Source: Streptomyces asoensis (GTDB taxonomy: Bacteria > Actinomycetota > Actinomycetes > Streptomycetales > Streptomycetaceae). Taken from it: DNA of 64,000 nucleotides. The notes under the pieces were generated by a model that was given only the letters and a program-made list of their open reading frames with translations, ran no database searches and had not been told where the DNA came from. Positions 42,137-50,883 of this stretch are shown here, one piece after another. Where the stretch lies: NCBI RefSeq assembly GCF_016860545.1, contig NZ_BNEB01000003.1:930001-994000 (forward strand), in the 5' to 3' direction. Every line of letters begins with the position of its first letter. Position 1 is the stretch's first letter. The translations under genes were made by a program, and so were the position numbers.

Positions 42137-42727
42137 GTGCCCCCAGACGTACTCGATCCCCATGCGCTCACGACCGTGTCGACGACTCCCCCCAGGCATG
42201 CTGAGGGGGTGAGCAACGACGAGTTCCGCGCCGCCATGTCCCGGCTCGCCGACGGCGTGGTCCTGGTAACCGCCCGGGAACCGTCCCTGGACCCGGACGA
42301 CCCCGGGGCGCCGGAGGGCGAGGACGTCGGCATGACCGCGACGGCCTTCATGTCGGTCTCCCTCGACCCGCCCCTGGTGGTCGTCGGCCTGCGCACGGGC
42401 TCCCGGATGGACGACCTGCTCGACGAACAGCCCTCGTGGGCGGTGTCGGTGCTCTCCGAGAACCAGCGCCACATCGCCGGCCGCTTCGCCATGAAGGGCC
42501 GCATCAGCGACCGGCTGCTCTTCGAGGACCTCCCGTACACGCGTGGCGAGGCCACCGGCGCGCCGCTGCTCGGCGGCGCCCTGGCGACCCTGGAGTGCCG
42601 CACCGAGCAGCGGGTCCCGGCCGGCGACCACACGCTCGTCGTCGGACGGGTGCTGACCGCCTCGGCGCCGAGCGCGGACGGCGGCCCGCTGCTGTACTTC
42701 CGGGGCCGCTACCGGCAGTTGGGCTGA
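42137..42727 (+). CDS. Flavin reductase-like domain protein
   Basis: A 196-aa FMN-binding split-barrel protein of the flavin reductase family. Motifs are MTATAFMSVSLDPPLVVVGL, SWAVSVLSENQRHIAGRFA, and HTLVVGRVLTA. It probably uses NAD(P)H to reduce FMN for a partner oxygenase; no oxygenase gene is nearby. GTG 42137 is chosen as a leaderless-type start; a later GTG 42209 would still include the whole domain. Confidence 0.85.
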   Translation: MPPDVLDPHALTTVSTTPPRHAEGVSNDEFRAAMSRLADGVVLVTAREPSLDPDDPGAPEGEDVGMTATAFMSVSLDPPLVVVGLRTGSRMDDLLDEQPSWAVSVLSENQRHIAGRFAMKGRISDRLLFEDLPYTRGEATGAPLLGGALATLECRTEQRVPAGDHTLVVGRVLTASAPSADGGPLLYFRGRYRQLG

Positions 42728-42763
42728 TCCCCTCACCGCCGGCGGCCGGCGCCCGGACGCCGT

Positions 42764-43633
42764 TCACACCTGACGCAGGACCACGTCGAGACGGGCCAAC
42801 CGCGCGGGGTCGGTCACGATGTCGATCACGGCGATCCGGCCGCCGCCCACGAACAGGAAACCGAGCGTGCGCTCCAGCCGGCCACCGACGAATACCGCCA
42901 CTCCGACCACGCCGTCGATCAGGGCCGGCCGGGCCACGCCCGCGAGGGACGCGTAACTCGTCGCGCCCGCCGCCACCCGCGCCGCGCCCGTGGCCACACC
43001 GGCCTCGGAGCGGGCCAGCACGTCCGGGTCCAGGACGGCGAGCAGCCCCTCGAAGTCCCCCTACCGCGCGGCGGCCAGGAAGTCGTCGACGGCCTTGCGC
43101 TGCCGGGCGAGGTCGGCGTCCGGCTCCCGCGCGCCCCGCACCCGGCGCCTGGCCCGGCTGGCGAGCTGCCGCGCGGCCTCGGGGGTGCGGTCCACGACGG
43201 CCGCGACCTCCTCGTAGGGCACGCCGAACAGGTCGTGCAGCACGAAGGCCAGCCGCTCAGCGGGCGTGAGGGTGTCCAGGACGACCAGCAGCGCGACACC
43301 CACGGAGTCGGCGAGCAGCGCGTCGTGCGCCGGATCGGCCGCCTCGGACGACAGGGCCGGCGGCCCGCTCTCCCACGGCTCCTCGGCACGCGAGCGGCGC
43401 GCACGCAGCATGTCGAGGCAGACCCGGCCCACGACGGTCGTCAGCCGGCCCGCCAGGTTGTCGATCTCCCTGCCCGCGGCGGCGCCGCCGCTGCGGCTGA
43501 GCCGCACCCAGGTCTCCTGCACGGCGTCGTCGGCCTCGGCGGCCGACCCGAGCATGCGGTGCGCGACGGCCCGCAGGCGGCCGCGGTGCGCCTCGAAACG
43601 CCCGGCGAGGAAGTCGTCGTCGCCTGATGCCAT
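42764..43633 (-). pseudogene. ECF sigma factor (SigJ-like) interrupted by an in-frame TAG
   Basis: From ATG 43633 the frame encodes 190 aa with sigma region 2 (RAVAHRMLGSAAEADDAVQETWVRL) and region 4 (TPAERLAFVLHDLFGVPYEEVAAV), then a TAG at 43061-43063. Without a shift the same frame continues as GDFEGLLAVLDPDVLARSE and on to 42764, which is the SnoaL-like C-terminal domain expected in this sigma class (ECF41-like). The truncated product lacks the regulatory tail that modulates ECF41 activity. It could be a sequencing error, a pseudogene, or a constitutively altered factor. Confidence 0.85.
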
Positions 43634-43764
43634 CGTCGGTCACATCCCTGGTCGTGTTCGGCTGTCGGCCGACTGACGGATGCCGGGCCCGGGATGTGAC
43701 AGATGGACCGGCGCCCACGGGAGCGGACCCGCGCGCGAGGGCGGGCACGCGCGCGGGGGCGCGG

Positions 43765-44193
43765 TCAGGACCAGTCCCGCCCGTTGCGGCCCCGCTTCGT
43801 CTGTGCCCGCTGCTTCTTCTCCCGCAGCCTGCGCTCGTTGATCCCGCGCGGGATCCTGGTCGGGCGGCGCGGCTTGGGCGGCGGGGCCGTGGCCTCGGCG
43901 AGGAGGGCGGCGAGGCGCACCGCGGCGGTCTCGCGGTTGCGCCACTGGGAACGGTGCTCCGAGGCCCGCACGGTGACGACGCCATCGACGAGCCGGCCGG
44001 CCAGCCGCTCCAGCGCCCGCGCCTTCCACACCTCGGGCAGCGCCTCGGTGCGCGCGAGGTCGAAGCGGAGCTCCACCTGCGAGTCACTGGTGTTGACGTG
44101 CTGCCCGCCCGGTCCCGAGGACCGCGAGAAACGCCACATGAGCTCGGCCTCGGGCAGGGAGACGGAGCCGCGGACGACATGGGGACCGGACAT
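43765..44193 (-). CDS. arfB: Alternative ribosome-rescue peptidyl-tRNA hydrolase
   Basis: A 142-aa class I release-factor-like protein. The GGQ catalytic motif is in SSGPGGQHVNTSDSQVEL, and the basic tail (RRPTRIPRGINERR through KKQRAQTKRG) anchors in the empty ribosomal mRNA channel, as in YaeJ/ArfB. It hydrolyses peptidyl-tRNA on stalled ribosomes. ATG 44193 is preferred over one 9 bp upstream. Confidence 0.93.
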   Translation of the reverse strand: MSGPHVVRGSVSLPEAELMWRFSRSSGPGGQHVNTSDSQVELRFDLARTEALPEVWKARALERLAGRLVDGVVTVRASEHRSQWRNRETAAVRLAALLAEATAPPPKPRRPTRIPRGINERRLREKKQRAQTKRGRNGRDWS

Positions 44194-44414
44194 GCCCACC
44201 ATGTTCCCGCCCCCGCCGCTCCCACGTCACGCGAATATCCCGATGCCTCGACCCCGTCACGGCCGCCAGGGCCGGCTCGGTAAAGAAAGTAAAGAAACGC
44301 GGAGTGGCGGGGAACCTTGAGCACCCTTGGCTGCGTTCATAGGGATAGCTGTAGCTTCGTGCCCGTACGAAGCCCCGTACGAAGCCGTACGCAACGAGGG
44401 AAGGACTCCCAACC

Positions 44415-44990
44415 ATGGCTGTAAGCCTGTCCAAGGGTGGCAACGTCTCGCTCACCAAGGAGGCTCCGGGCCTGACCGCCGTCACCGTGGGCCTCGGCTG
44501 GGACGTCCGCACCACCACCGGCACGGACTTCGACCTCGACGCCTCCGCGATCGCGGTCAACCTCCAGGGCAAGGTCTACTCCGACGGTCACTTCGTCTTC
44601 TTCAACAACAAGCAGACGCCGGACCAGACCATCGTCCACACCGGCGACAACCGCACCGGCGAGGGCGCGGGCGACGACGAGGCGATCAACGTGAACCTGG
44701 CGGGCCTCCCCGCCGACATCGACAAGATCGTCTTCCCGGTCTCGATCTACGACGCGGAGAACCGCTCGCAGAACTTCGGCCAGGTCCGCAACGCCTACAT
44801 CCGCATCGTCAACCAGGCCGGCGGCGCCGAGATCGCCCGCTACGACCTCTCGGAGGACGCGGCCACCGAGACGGCCATGGTCTTCGGCGAGCTCTACCGC
44901 AACGGCGCCGAGTGGAAGTTCCGCGCGGTCGGCCAGGGCTACGCGTCCGGCCTCGTGGGCATCGCCCAGGACTTCGGCGTCAGCGTCTGA
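44415..44990 (+). CDS. terD: TerD-family calcium-binding stress protein
   Basis: A 191-aa TerD protein starting MAVSLSKGGNVSLTKEAPGL. The calcium-binding acidic loops are seen as GTDFDLDAS, HTGDNRTGEGAGDDEAI. Streptomyces carries many terD copies linked to stress and differentiation. A GGAAGGA sequence precedes ATG 44415, and a strong hairpin follows. It is not next to other ter genes. Confidence 0.93.
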   Translation: MAVSLSKGGNVSLTKEAPGLTAVTVGLGWDVRTTTGTDFDLDASAIAVNLQGKVYSDGHFVFFNNKQTPDQTIVHTGDNRTGEGAGDDEAINVNLAGLPADIDKIVFPVSIYDAENRSQNFGQVRNAYIRIVNQAGGAEIARYDLSEDAATETAMVFGELYRNGAEWKFRAVGQGYASGLVGIAQDFGVSV

Positions 44991-45024
44991 GTCACCGGCA
45001 CCCGCGCACGCCGCTCGCGGCGAC

Positions 45025-45053
45025 GGAGCCCCCGGCCGCCGGCCGGGGGCTCC
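45025..45053 (+). terminator. Hairpin terminator after terD
   Basis: GGAGCCCCCGGCC-GCC-GGCCGGGGGCTCC, a 13-bp perfect stem, 35 bp after the terD stop codon. Confidence 0.85.
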
Positions 45054-45055
45054 GC

Positions 45056-45319
45056 GGCTTCCCCGACCCGGACGACATCCGCCCGGAGCAGGTCGCCGCG
45101 GCCCTGGCACGCGAACTGGCGCACGACGGGGCGCGGGTGCTGCTCGCCCGCGGCGAAGGGCGGCTGGTGGGGGTCGTGATCACGCTGGACCGCCACCCCG
45201 ACCCCGCCGACCCCGGGGCGTTCGCCTTCTGGACCGCGCTCGGCCACCGGGTCGTCGGACACCGGCCCGACCTCGAACGGGGCCGCCCCTGCGCGGTGCC
45301 GCGCAAGCCGCTGCGCTGA
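45056..45319 (+). pseudogene. GNAT-like C-terminal fragment
   Basis: The frame reads RPEQVAAALARELAHDGARVLLARGEGRLVGVV and ends FWTALGHRVVGHRPDL, PCAVPRKPL, which looks like the end of a GNAT acetyltransferase. There is no start codon between the terD terminator and the region of similarity. It is best read as a decayed remnant, though a short product from an internal GTG cannot be excluded. Confidence 0.45.
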
Positions 45320-45340
45320 CCGCACCCGCCGGGCCGGACG

Positions 45341-45400
45341 CTCAGAGGCGGGGCACTCAGAGGCGGGGCACTCAGGGGCGGGGCACTCAGGGGCGGGGCG
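45341..45400. repeat. Four-copy 15-bp tandem repeat at the end of the M1 peptidase gene
   Basis: Units 45341-45355, 45356-45370, 45371-45385 and 45386-45400: CTCAGAGGCGGGGCA twice, then CTCAGGGGCGGGGCA and CTCAGGGGCGGGGCG. The last unit includes the M1 peptidase stop codon (45387-45389). Slippage here could alter the 3' UTR length. Confidence 0.85.
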
Positions 45401-46838
45401 GCCTGCCCTCGCCGTACAGCCAGTCCGCCCAGATCCGCGTGAAGTCGTGGTCCGGGGCCCGGCGCTCCACGTAGGAGGTGAAGTCGGCGGTGCTCGCGTT
45501 GCCGTGGCGGTGGGCGGCCGCCCAGCCCTGGACGAGGTCGTAGAAGGCGTCGTCGCCGACGGTGCTGCGGATACGGTGGATCACCATCGCGCCGCGCTGG
45601 TAGACGGGGTCGTCGGAGATCTCCGCCGCGCTCGTCGGCTTCCCGGGCGCGAAGTCCCACAGGTCCTCGAACTCGTCCTCACCGTGGTCGTAGAGCTCCG
45701 TGAACCTCTCCTGGGCACTGGGCCCGCCGTCGTCCTCCGCCCACAGCCACTCGGCGTAGGTCGCGAAGCCCTCGTTGAGCCACATGTCCCGCCAGTTCTC
45801 CGGGGTGACCGAGTCCCCGAACCACTGGTGCGCGATCTCGTGGACGAAGGTCGGCAGGTCGGGGGCGCCCGGGTGGACGGGACGGTTCTGCGTCTCCAGG
45901 GCGTACGCGGCGTCCCCGGGGCGCTCGACGATCGCGCCGGCCGACGAGAACGGGTAGGGGCCGAAGTTGCACTCCGCCCACTCCATCACCTCGGGGAGCC
46001 GGGCGAGCACGGCGCGGCTCGCCGCCACCTGCGACGGATCGACGGCGACGTACACCGGCAGGCCGGTCCGCGCCGGGGACACCGCGCCGGGACAGATCTC
46101 CGGGCCCGCCGTACGGGTGGCCGTGGACCGGGTGACGGTGTAGCGGCCGATCGCGACGGTCGCCACATAGCTCGCCATCGGTTCGCCGGTGTGCCAGACG
46201 AACGTCGTGCGTCCGTCGTCCGTCGCCCGCTCGCTCCTCAACTCGCCGTTGGAGACGGCCGTCAGCCCCTTCGGGACGGTGACGGCGATGTCGTACGCGG
46301 CCTTGTCGGAGGGGTGGTGGTTGCCCGGGAACCAGGTCATGGAGCCGGTGGGTTCGCCGAGGGCGAGCGCGCCGTCCGCGGTGCGCAGCCAGCCCTCCTT
46401 GGAGCCGTCCGGGTCGGTGATCGTCCGCGGGCTGCCCGAGTAGCGGACCCGCACCTCGAAGGTCTCGCCCCCGGACAGGGTGCCGGCCGGGCGGACGGTC
46501 AGTTCCTGGCCGTCGCGGTGGAAGTCCGCCCGGACGCCCCCGACGGTCACCTCCTCGACCGTCATGCCCGCCAGGTCCAGGTCGAACGCGGAGAGGTCAC
46601 GGCCCGCGCGGGCCGTGACCACGGCGGTGCCGCTGAGCCGGTTGCCCTCGGGGGTGTAGGCGAGGGTGAGGCCGTAGTGCGAGACGTCGTAGCCGCCGTT
46701 GCCCGCCTCGGGGAAGTACGGGTCGTCCAGGCCCGGCGCGCCCGTGGAGTCCGGCGCCGCCGTGTCGTCGCAGGCGGTCGCGGCGAGCAGGAGCAGCACG
46801 GCGGCCAACGCCGGGACAAGACGCACGGATCGGGACAT
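45387..46838 (-). CDS. M1-family metallopeptidase lipoprotein
   Basis: A 483-aa exported zinc aminopeptidase-like protein. The N-terminal signal ends in a lipobox (TAC, Cys23). The catalytic domain carries HEIAHQWFG and, 18 residues on, NEGFATYAEW, the HExxH...E zinc site. The exopeptidase motif is replaced by a GALALGEPTGSMTWFPGNH stretch. The C-terminal helical domain of large M1 enzymes is absent, so this is the short secreted class. ATG 46838 is chosen. Substrates are unknown. Confidence 0.9.
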   Translation of the reverse strand: MSRSVRLVPALAAVLLLLAATACDDTAAPDSTGAPGLDDPYFPEAGNGGYDVSHYGLTLAYTPEGNRLSGTAVVTARAGRDLSAFDLDLAGMTVEEVTVGGVRADFHRDGQELTVRPAGTLSGGETFEVRVRYSGSPRTITDPDGSKEGWLRTADGALALGEPTGSMTWFPGNHHPSDKAAYDIAVTVPKGLTAVSNGELRSERATDDGRTTFVWHTGEPMASYVATVAIGRYTVTRSTATRTAGPEICPGAVSPARTGLPVYVAVDPSQVAASRAVLARLPEVMEWAECNFGPYPFSSAGAIVERPGDAAYALETQNRPVHPGAPDLPTFVHEIAHQWFGDSVTPENWRDMWLNEGFATYAEWLWAEDDGGPSAQERFTELYDHGEDEFEDLWDFAPGKPTSAAEISDDPVYQRGAMVIHRIRSTVGDDAFYDLVQGWAAAHRHGNASTADFTSYVERRAPDHDFTRIWADWLYGEGRPPRP

Positions 46839-46896
46839 GTCCGTGATCCTATGGGGGCGGCCGGTCCCGGCGCGGGGGCGTGACACCATCGCCTAC

Positions 46897-47397
46897 GTGC
46901 TCGACATCGGCTACGCCCTCTCCAACCGCTTCCCGGACCCCCCGCAGACGGACTACCGGCGCGCGGACGTCCACGCCCTGCGCCACGACCTGTTCTGCGG
47001 TGACGTCTACCTCGCCGACACCAAGGCGGACCGCGAGGTGTCCACGGCCTGGGGATGGGTGCCGGTGCTGGACTTCGCGTGGGCGCTGTGCGACATCGTG
47101 GAGCAGGTCGACCAGGACCCGGCGGGCTCGCGCGCCTCCCGCCCGCAGTACGCGGAACTGGACTTCACCGAGTCCACCGACCGCATGCTCTTCGAGCGCC
47201 GCTTCGGCTGGGTGGACATCGAGGCCGACTGGATGCCGGCGGAGGAGCCCCCGCTCACCTTCTCCCACGCCGAACTGCGGCGTGAGGCACGCGACTTCCT
47301 GCACGACCTCCTCGCCGACCTGACCGACCTGCACGAGGACCTGGGCGAGAACCCGGCGATCTGGACGCTCCAGTCCCGCTTCCCCCGGCTGCGATGA
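46897..47397 (+). CDS. Hypothetical cytosolic protein
   Basis: A 166-aa acidic protein without signal or membrane segments. It has aromatic-rich blocks (GWVPVLDFAWALCDIVEQVDQ, FERRFGWVDIEADWMP) and a helical C-terminus (EARDFLHDLLADLTDLHEDL). No family is recognised; I would guess an immunity-like or SMI1-type fold but cannot support it. GTG 46897 is the first start codon past the M1 gene promoter. Confidence 0.7.
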   Translation: MLDIGYALSNRFPDPPQTDYRRADVHALRHDLFCGDVYLADTKADREVSTAWGWVPVLDFAWALCDIVEQVDQDPAGSRASRPQYAELDFTESTDRMLFERRFGWVDIEADWMPAEEPPLTFSHAELRREARDFLHDLLADLTDLHEDLGENPAIWTLQSRFPRLR

Positions 47398-47449
47398 CCC
47401 CCGGGGCGGCCTTCTCCGGCGGCCCTCCCCCCACCTCCCTCTGGGCTCC

Positions 47450-48154
47450 TCAGCCCTCCACCCTGATCCCCAGCTCCGCCGCCAGCACGGGCGCCAGATC
47501 GAGCAGCTGGGCCGCGCTGATCACCGCTCCCGAGAGACGGTCCACGCCGCCCGCGATGCCCAGTTCCACCGCTCCGCGCAGATCCACGTCCGCCAGGGTC
47601 GCCGCGGTGAAGTCGGCGGACCTCAGGGCGCAGTCGACGAACTCCACCCGCTCCAGCCGGGCGCCGCCGAAGTCCGGTTCGACCAGCACGCACGCCTCGA
47701 ACACCACGTCCCGCAGCCGCGCCTGACGCAGATTCAGGTAGTCGATCTTGCCGCCGCGGATCACGACCCGCTCCAGGACGGCGCCGTACGCCTGGGTCCC
47801 GCCCAGGCGCGCGTCGATCAGCTCGACATCGCGCAGGGTCGCCTCCGCCAGGTCCGTGCCGACGCCCCGCAGGCCGGTGAGGACCGAGTCGAGGAAACGG
47901 GTGTGGCGCAGCCGGGTCTCGTCCAGCGCACAGCCCGTCAGGGCGCAGTCCATGAAACGGGCGCCCCCGCCGTCCTGCCCGGCCAGGTCCAGGTCGCGCA
48001 GCTCCACGCCGTCGTAGTCGCCGTCGGGCTCCAGCCCCGCGTCCGCGTGCGGTTCCAGTGCCGGCAGCCGCACCTGGGGACGCCGCGCGCCCTTCACCGC
48101 CGCACCGGCCCTGCCGCCACCGCCGCCGGTCCTGCCGGTACCCGTCCTCACCAT
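47450..48154 (-). CDS. Pentapeptide-repeat protein
   Basis: A 234-aa protein with tandem A(D/N)LxX-type repeats from about residue 50: ELRDLDLAGQD, FMDCALTGCAL, LAEATLRDVELIDARL, DYLNLRQARLRDVVFEACVL, SADFTAATLADVDLRG. These would form a right-handed quadrilateral beta helix. Family members include DNA mimics that protect gyrase from inhibitors, but most are uncharacterised. ATG 48154. Confidence 0.85.
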   Translation of the reverse strand: MVRTGTGRTGGGGGRAGAAVKGARRPQVRLPALEPHADAGLEPDGDYDGVELRDLDLAGQDGGGARFMDCALTGCALDETRLRHTRFLDSVLTGLRGVGTDLAEATLRDVELIDARLGGTQAYGAVLERVVIRGGKIDYLNLRQARLRDVVFEACVLVEPDFGGARLERVEFVDCALRSADFTAATLADVDLRGAVELGIAGGVDRLSGAVISAAQLLDLAPVLAAELGIRVEG

Positions 48155-48207
48155 GCCCCCATGCTGCACCCCGCCACTGACAATCCCGGGCCCGGCCCGC
48201 AGCGCCC

Positions 48208-48236
48208 TTGACCTCGAGCAAGGTTCAGGTTGAAGG
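48208..48236 (+). promoter_or_regulatory. MerR-type promoter/operator before the quinone oxidoreductase gene
   Basis: TTGACC, then an imperfect palindrome CCTCGAGCAAGGTTCAGG, then GGTTGAAGGCT. This is the layout of MerR-activated promoters: a dyad in an overlong spacer between -35 and -10. It lies 67-95 bp upstream of the ATG. No merR gene is nearby. Confidence 0.6.
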
Positions 48237-48302
48237 CTGGAGGACGGCGCCCGGCACCACGCCCGGGCCGCACCCGCACCCGCACCCACCGGGGGAGCTC
48301 CC

Positions 48303-49274
48303 ATGCGCGCCGTCCGCCTGCACACCTTCGGCCCCGCCGAGAACCTGCGTCACGAGGAGGTCGCCGACCCGGTGCCCGGGCCTGGCCAGGTCCTGGTGTC
48401 CGTCGAGGCGGCGGGCGTCCACCTGCTGGACACCGCCCTGCGCGAGGGCCACCAGGGTCCCGCCCCCACGCCGACGGTGCTCCCCACCGTTCCCGGCCGG
48501 GAGATCGCCGGTGTCGTCGAGGCCCTCGGCGAGGGGACGGCGGACGGCTGGCTCGGCAGACGGGTGGTCGCCCACCTCGGTTTCGCACCCGGGGGGTACG
48601 CCGAGCGCGCCGTCACCGACGCCGGCCGTCTCCACGAGATCCCGGCGGGACTGGACCCCGCCCGCGCCGTCGCCATGATCGGCACGGGCCGGACGGCGCT
48701 GGGGATCCTTCAGTTCGCCGAGCTCGGACCCGGCACGGTCGCGGTGATCCCGGCGGCGGCGGGCGGGATCGGCACCCTCCTCGTGCAGTGCGCCAGGAAC
48801 GCGGGCGGCACCGTCGTCGGGCTGGCGGGCGGCCCGGAAAAGACGGCGCTGGTCGCGGCGAACGGCGCCGACGTCGCCGTCGACTACACCGACACCGCCT
48901 GGCCGGCGAGGGTCCGGGACCGGCTGGGCGGCCGGGACGCGACCGTCGTGCTCGACGGGGTGGGCGGGGACGTCGCCCGGGCGGCCGTCGGTCTCCTGGG
49001 CCCCACGGGCCGGCACCTCGTCTTCGGGTGGTCCGCCGAAGGCGTCCGCGGCGGCAAGGGGCACTTCGTGGAGGGGGTCTCCCGGTCGGTCCTGGGGCCC
49101 GTGATGATCGAGAAGGCGGGGGGTCTGCGGGCCCTGGAGACCCGCGCCCTCGCCGAGGCCGCCGCGGGCCGGCTGGACCCCGCGGTCCACCGGTTCCCGC
49201 TCGCCGAGGCCGCCGCCGCGCACCGGGCGCTGGAGTCGCGCGCGACGGTCGGGAAGGTCGTCCTGGTCCCCTGA
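48303..49274 (+). CDS. Zinc-independent quinone oxidoreductase (MDR family)
   Basis: A 323-aa medium-chain reductase. The N-terminal GroES-like domain has RHEEVADPVPGPGQVLV, and the Rossmann loop is AAAGGIGTLLVQCARN. Structural and catalytic zinc ligands are missing, as in quinone/enone reductases. It likely reduces quinones or enals with NADPH. GGGGGAG precedes ATG 48303. A MerR-type promoter suggests induction by an electrophile or metal. Confidence 0.88.
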   Translation: MRAVRLHTFGPAENLRHEEVADPVPGPGQVLVSVEAAGVHLLDTALREGHQGPAPTPTVLPTVPGREIAGVVEALGEGTADGWLGRRVVAHLGFAPGGYAERAVTDAGRLHEIPAGLDPARAVAMIGTGRTALGILQFAELGPGTVAVIPAAAGGIGTLLVQCARNAGGTVVGLAGGPEKTALVAANGADVAVDYTDTAWPARVRDRLGGRDATVVLDGVGGDVARAAVGLLGPTGRHLVFGWSAEGVRGGKGHFVEGVSRSVLGPVMIEKAGGLRALETRALAEAAAGRLDPAVHRFPLAEAAAAHRALESRATVGKVVLVP

Positions 49275-49356
49275 CCGGCACGGCCCGGACACGAACCGCC
49301 CCAGGACGCGATCCACCCCGGATGCGATACGCCCCGATCCATGGTGTTCTGTCCAG

Positions 49357-50856
49357 ATGAGTGTCACCCGGACAGGTGAATCCTCCGCCGACACCGCACC
49401 CGACCCCCGCCGCTGGTGGGGCCTGGTGATCATCGCTCTCGCCCAGCTCATGGTCGTCCTGGACGCGACGATCGTGAACATCGCGCTGCCCTCGGCCCAG
49501 GCGGACCTCGGCATCTCCGACGGCGACCGCCAATGGGTGATCACCGCCTACACGCTCGCCTTCGGCGGCCTGCTCCTGCTCGGCGGACGGATCGCCGACC
49601 TGGTGGGCCGCAAACGCACCTTCGTCATCGGGCTGATCGGTTTCGCCGTCGCCTCCGCGCTCGGCGGGGCGGCCACCGGCTCGGGCATGCTGTTCGGCGC
49701 CCGCGCCCTCCAGGGCGTCTTCGCGGCCCTGCTCGCGCCCTCCGCGCTCAGCCTCCTGACCACGACGTTCACCGACCCGAAGGAGCGCGGCAAGGCCTTC
49801 GGCATCTACGGCGCCCTGGCCGGCAGCGGGGCCGCGATCGGCTTCATCGTCGGCGGCCTGCTCACCGAGTACCTGGACTGGCGCTGGTGCCTCTACGTCA
49901 ACGTGCCCATCGCCGTCATCGCCGTGCTGGGCGCCCTCGTCCTGCTCCACGACCGTCCCGGCCACCCGGGCGCCCGTCTGGACGTGCCCGGTGCGCTGCT
50001 GGGCTGCGGCGGCCTGGTGGCGATCGTCTACGGCTTCAGCGAGGCCGAGCCGCGCGGCTGGACCGATCCCCTGGTGCTGGCCCTCTTCGCGGGCGGGATC
50101 CTCCTGCTCACGGTCTTCGTGTGGTGGCAGACCAAGGCACGGGTGCCGCTGCTGCCCCTGCACATCATCAAGGAACGCAACCGCGCGGGCTGCTTCCTGA
50201 CCATGGGCCTGGCCGTCATCGGCATGTTCGGGCTGTTCCTGTTCATGACCTACTACCTCCAGGTCATCCTCGGCTACTCCCCCGTCAGGACGGGTCTCGC
50301 CTTCCTCCCCCTGACCGTCGCGATCATCATCGGCTCCACCCAGATCTCCGCCCGGCTGATGAGCCGCGTGGCGCCGCGCGTGCTGATGGTCCCCGGCATG
50401 CTCCTCGCCTCGGGCGGCATGGTGATCCTGACCCGGATGACCGTGCACTCCTCGTACACCAGCGAGATCCTGCCCGCGCTGCTGATGATGGGGCTCGGCA
50501 TGGGCCTGACCTTCATGCCGGTCTTCGCCACCGCCACCGCCGGGGTCGCCCCGCAGGACGCCGGGGTCACCTCGGCCACCGTCAACACCTCGCAGCAGGT
50601 GGGCGGCTCCATCGGCACCGCGCTGCTCAACACGATCGCCACCACCAGCAGCGCGGCCTACATCTCGGCCCACCTGACCGGCCCCGCCCGCAAGGCGCAG
50701 GTCGCGGCGGAAGGCACCGTGCACGGCTACACGGTCGCCATCTGGTGGGCCGCCGGCATCATGCTGCTGGCCGGCCTGGTGGCGGGCCTGATGGTCACGA
50801 CGGGACCTCCCAGACACGCCCCCGCGCAGGCGGCCGTACCGGAGTCGGTGGGCTGA
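49357..50856 (+). CDS. DHA2-family (14-TM) MFS drug exporter
   Basis: A 499-aa transporter with about 14 membrane helices. Motif A is GGRIADLVGRKR after helix 2, the helix-1 motif is LDATIVNIALPSAQADL, and the antiporter motif C region is YGALAGSGAAIGFIVGG. This places it in the EmrB/QacA group of proton-coupled multidrug or antibiotic exporters. No linked regulator or fusion protein gene is seen. The substrate is unknown. Confidence 0.92.
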   Translation: MSVTRTGESSADTAPDPRRWWGLVIIALAQLMVVLDATIVNIALPSAQADLGISDGDRQWVITAYTLAFGGLLLLGGRIADLVGRKRTFVIGLIGFAVASALGGAATGSGMLFGARALQGVFAALLAPSALSLLTTTFTDPKERGKAFGIYGALAGSGAAIGFIVGGLLTEYLDWRWCLYVNVPIAVIAVLGALVLLHDRPGHPGARLDVPGALLGCGGLVAIVYGFSEAEPRGWTDPLVLALFAGGILLLTVFVWWQTKARVPLLPLHIIKERNRAGCFLTMGLAVIGMFGLFLFMTYYLQVILGYSPVRTGLAFLPLTVAIIIGSTQISARLMSRVAPRVLMVPGMLLASGGMVILTRMTVHSSYTSEILPALLMMGLGMGLTFMPVFATATAGVAPQDAGVTSATVNTSQQVGGSIGTALLNTIATTSSAAYISAHLTGPARKAQVAAEGTVHGYTVAIWWAAGIMLLAGLVAGLMVTTGPPRHAPAQAAVPESVG

Positions 50857-50883
50857 CGGCCCCCGTCCGGGCGGCGAGCGGCG

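Noticed and set aside
42764..43021. Separate small gene downstream of the sigma factor
   Set aside because: It is in the same frame as the sigma gene and is simply the part after the in-frame TAG, with no ribosome-binding site of its own.
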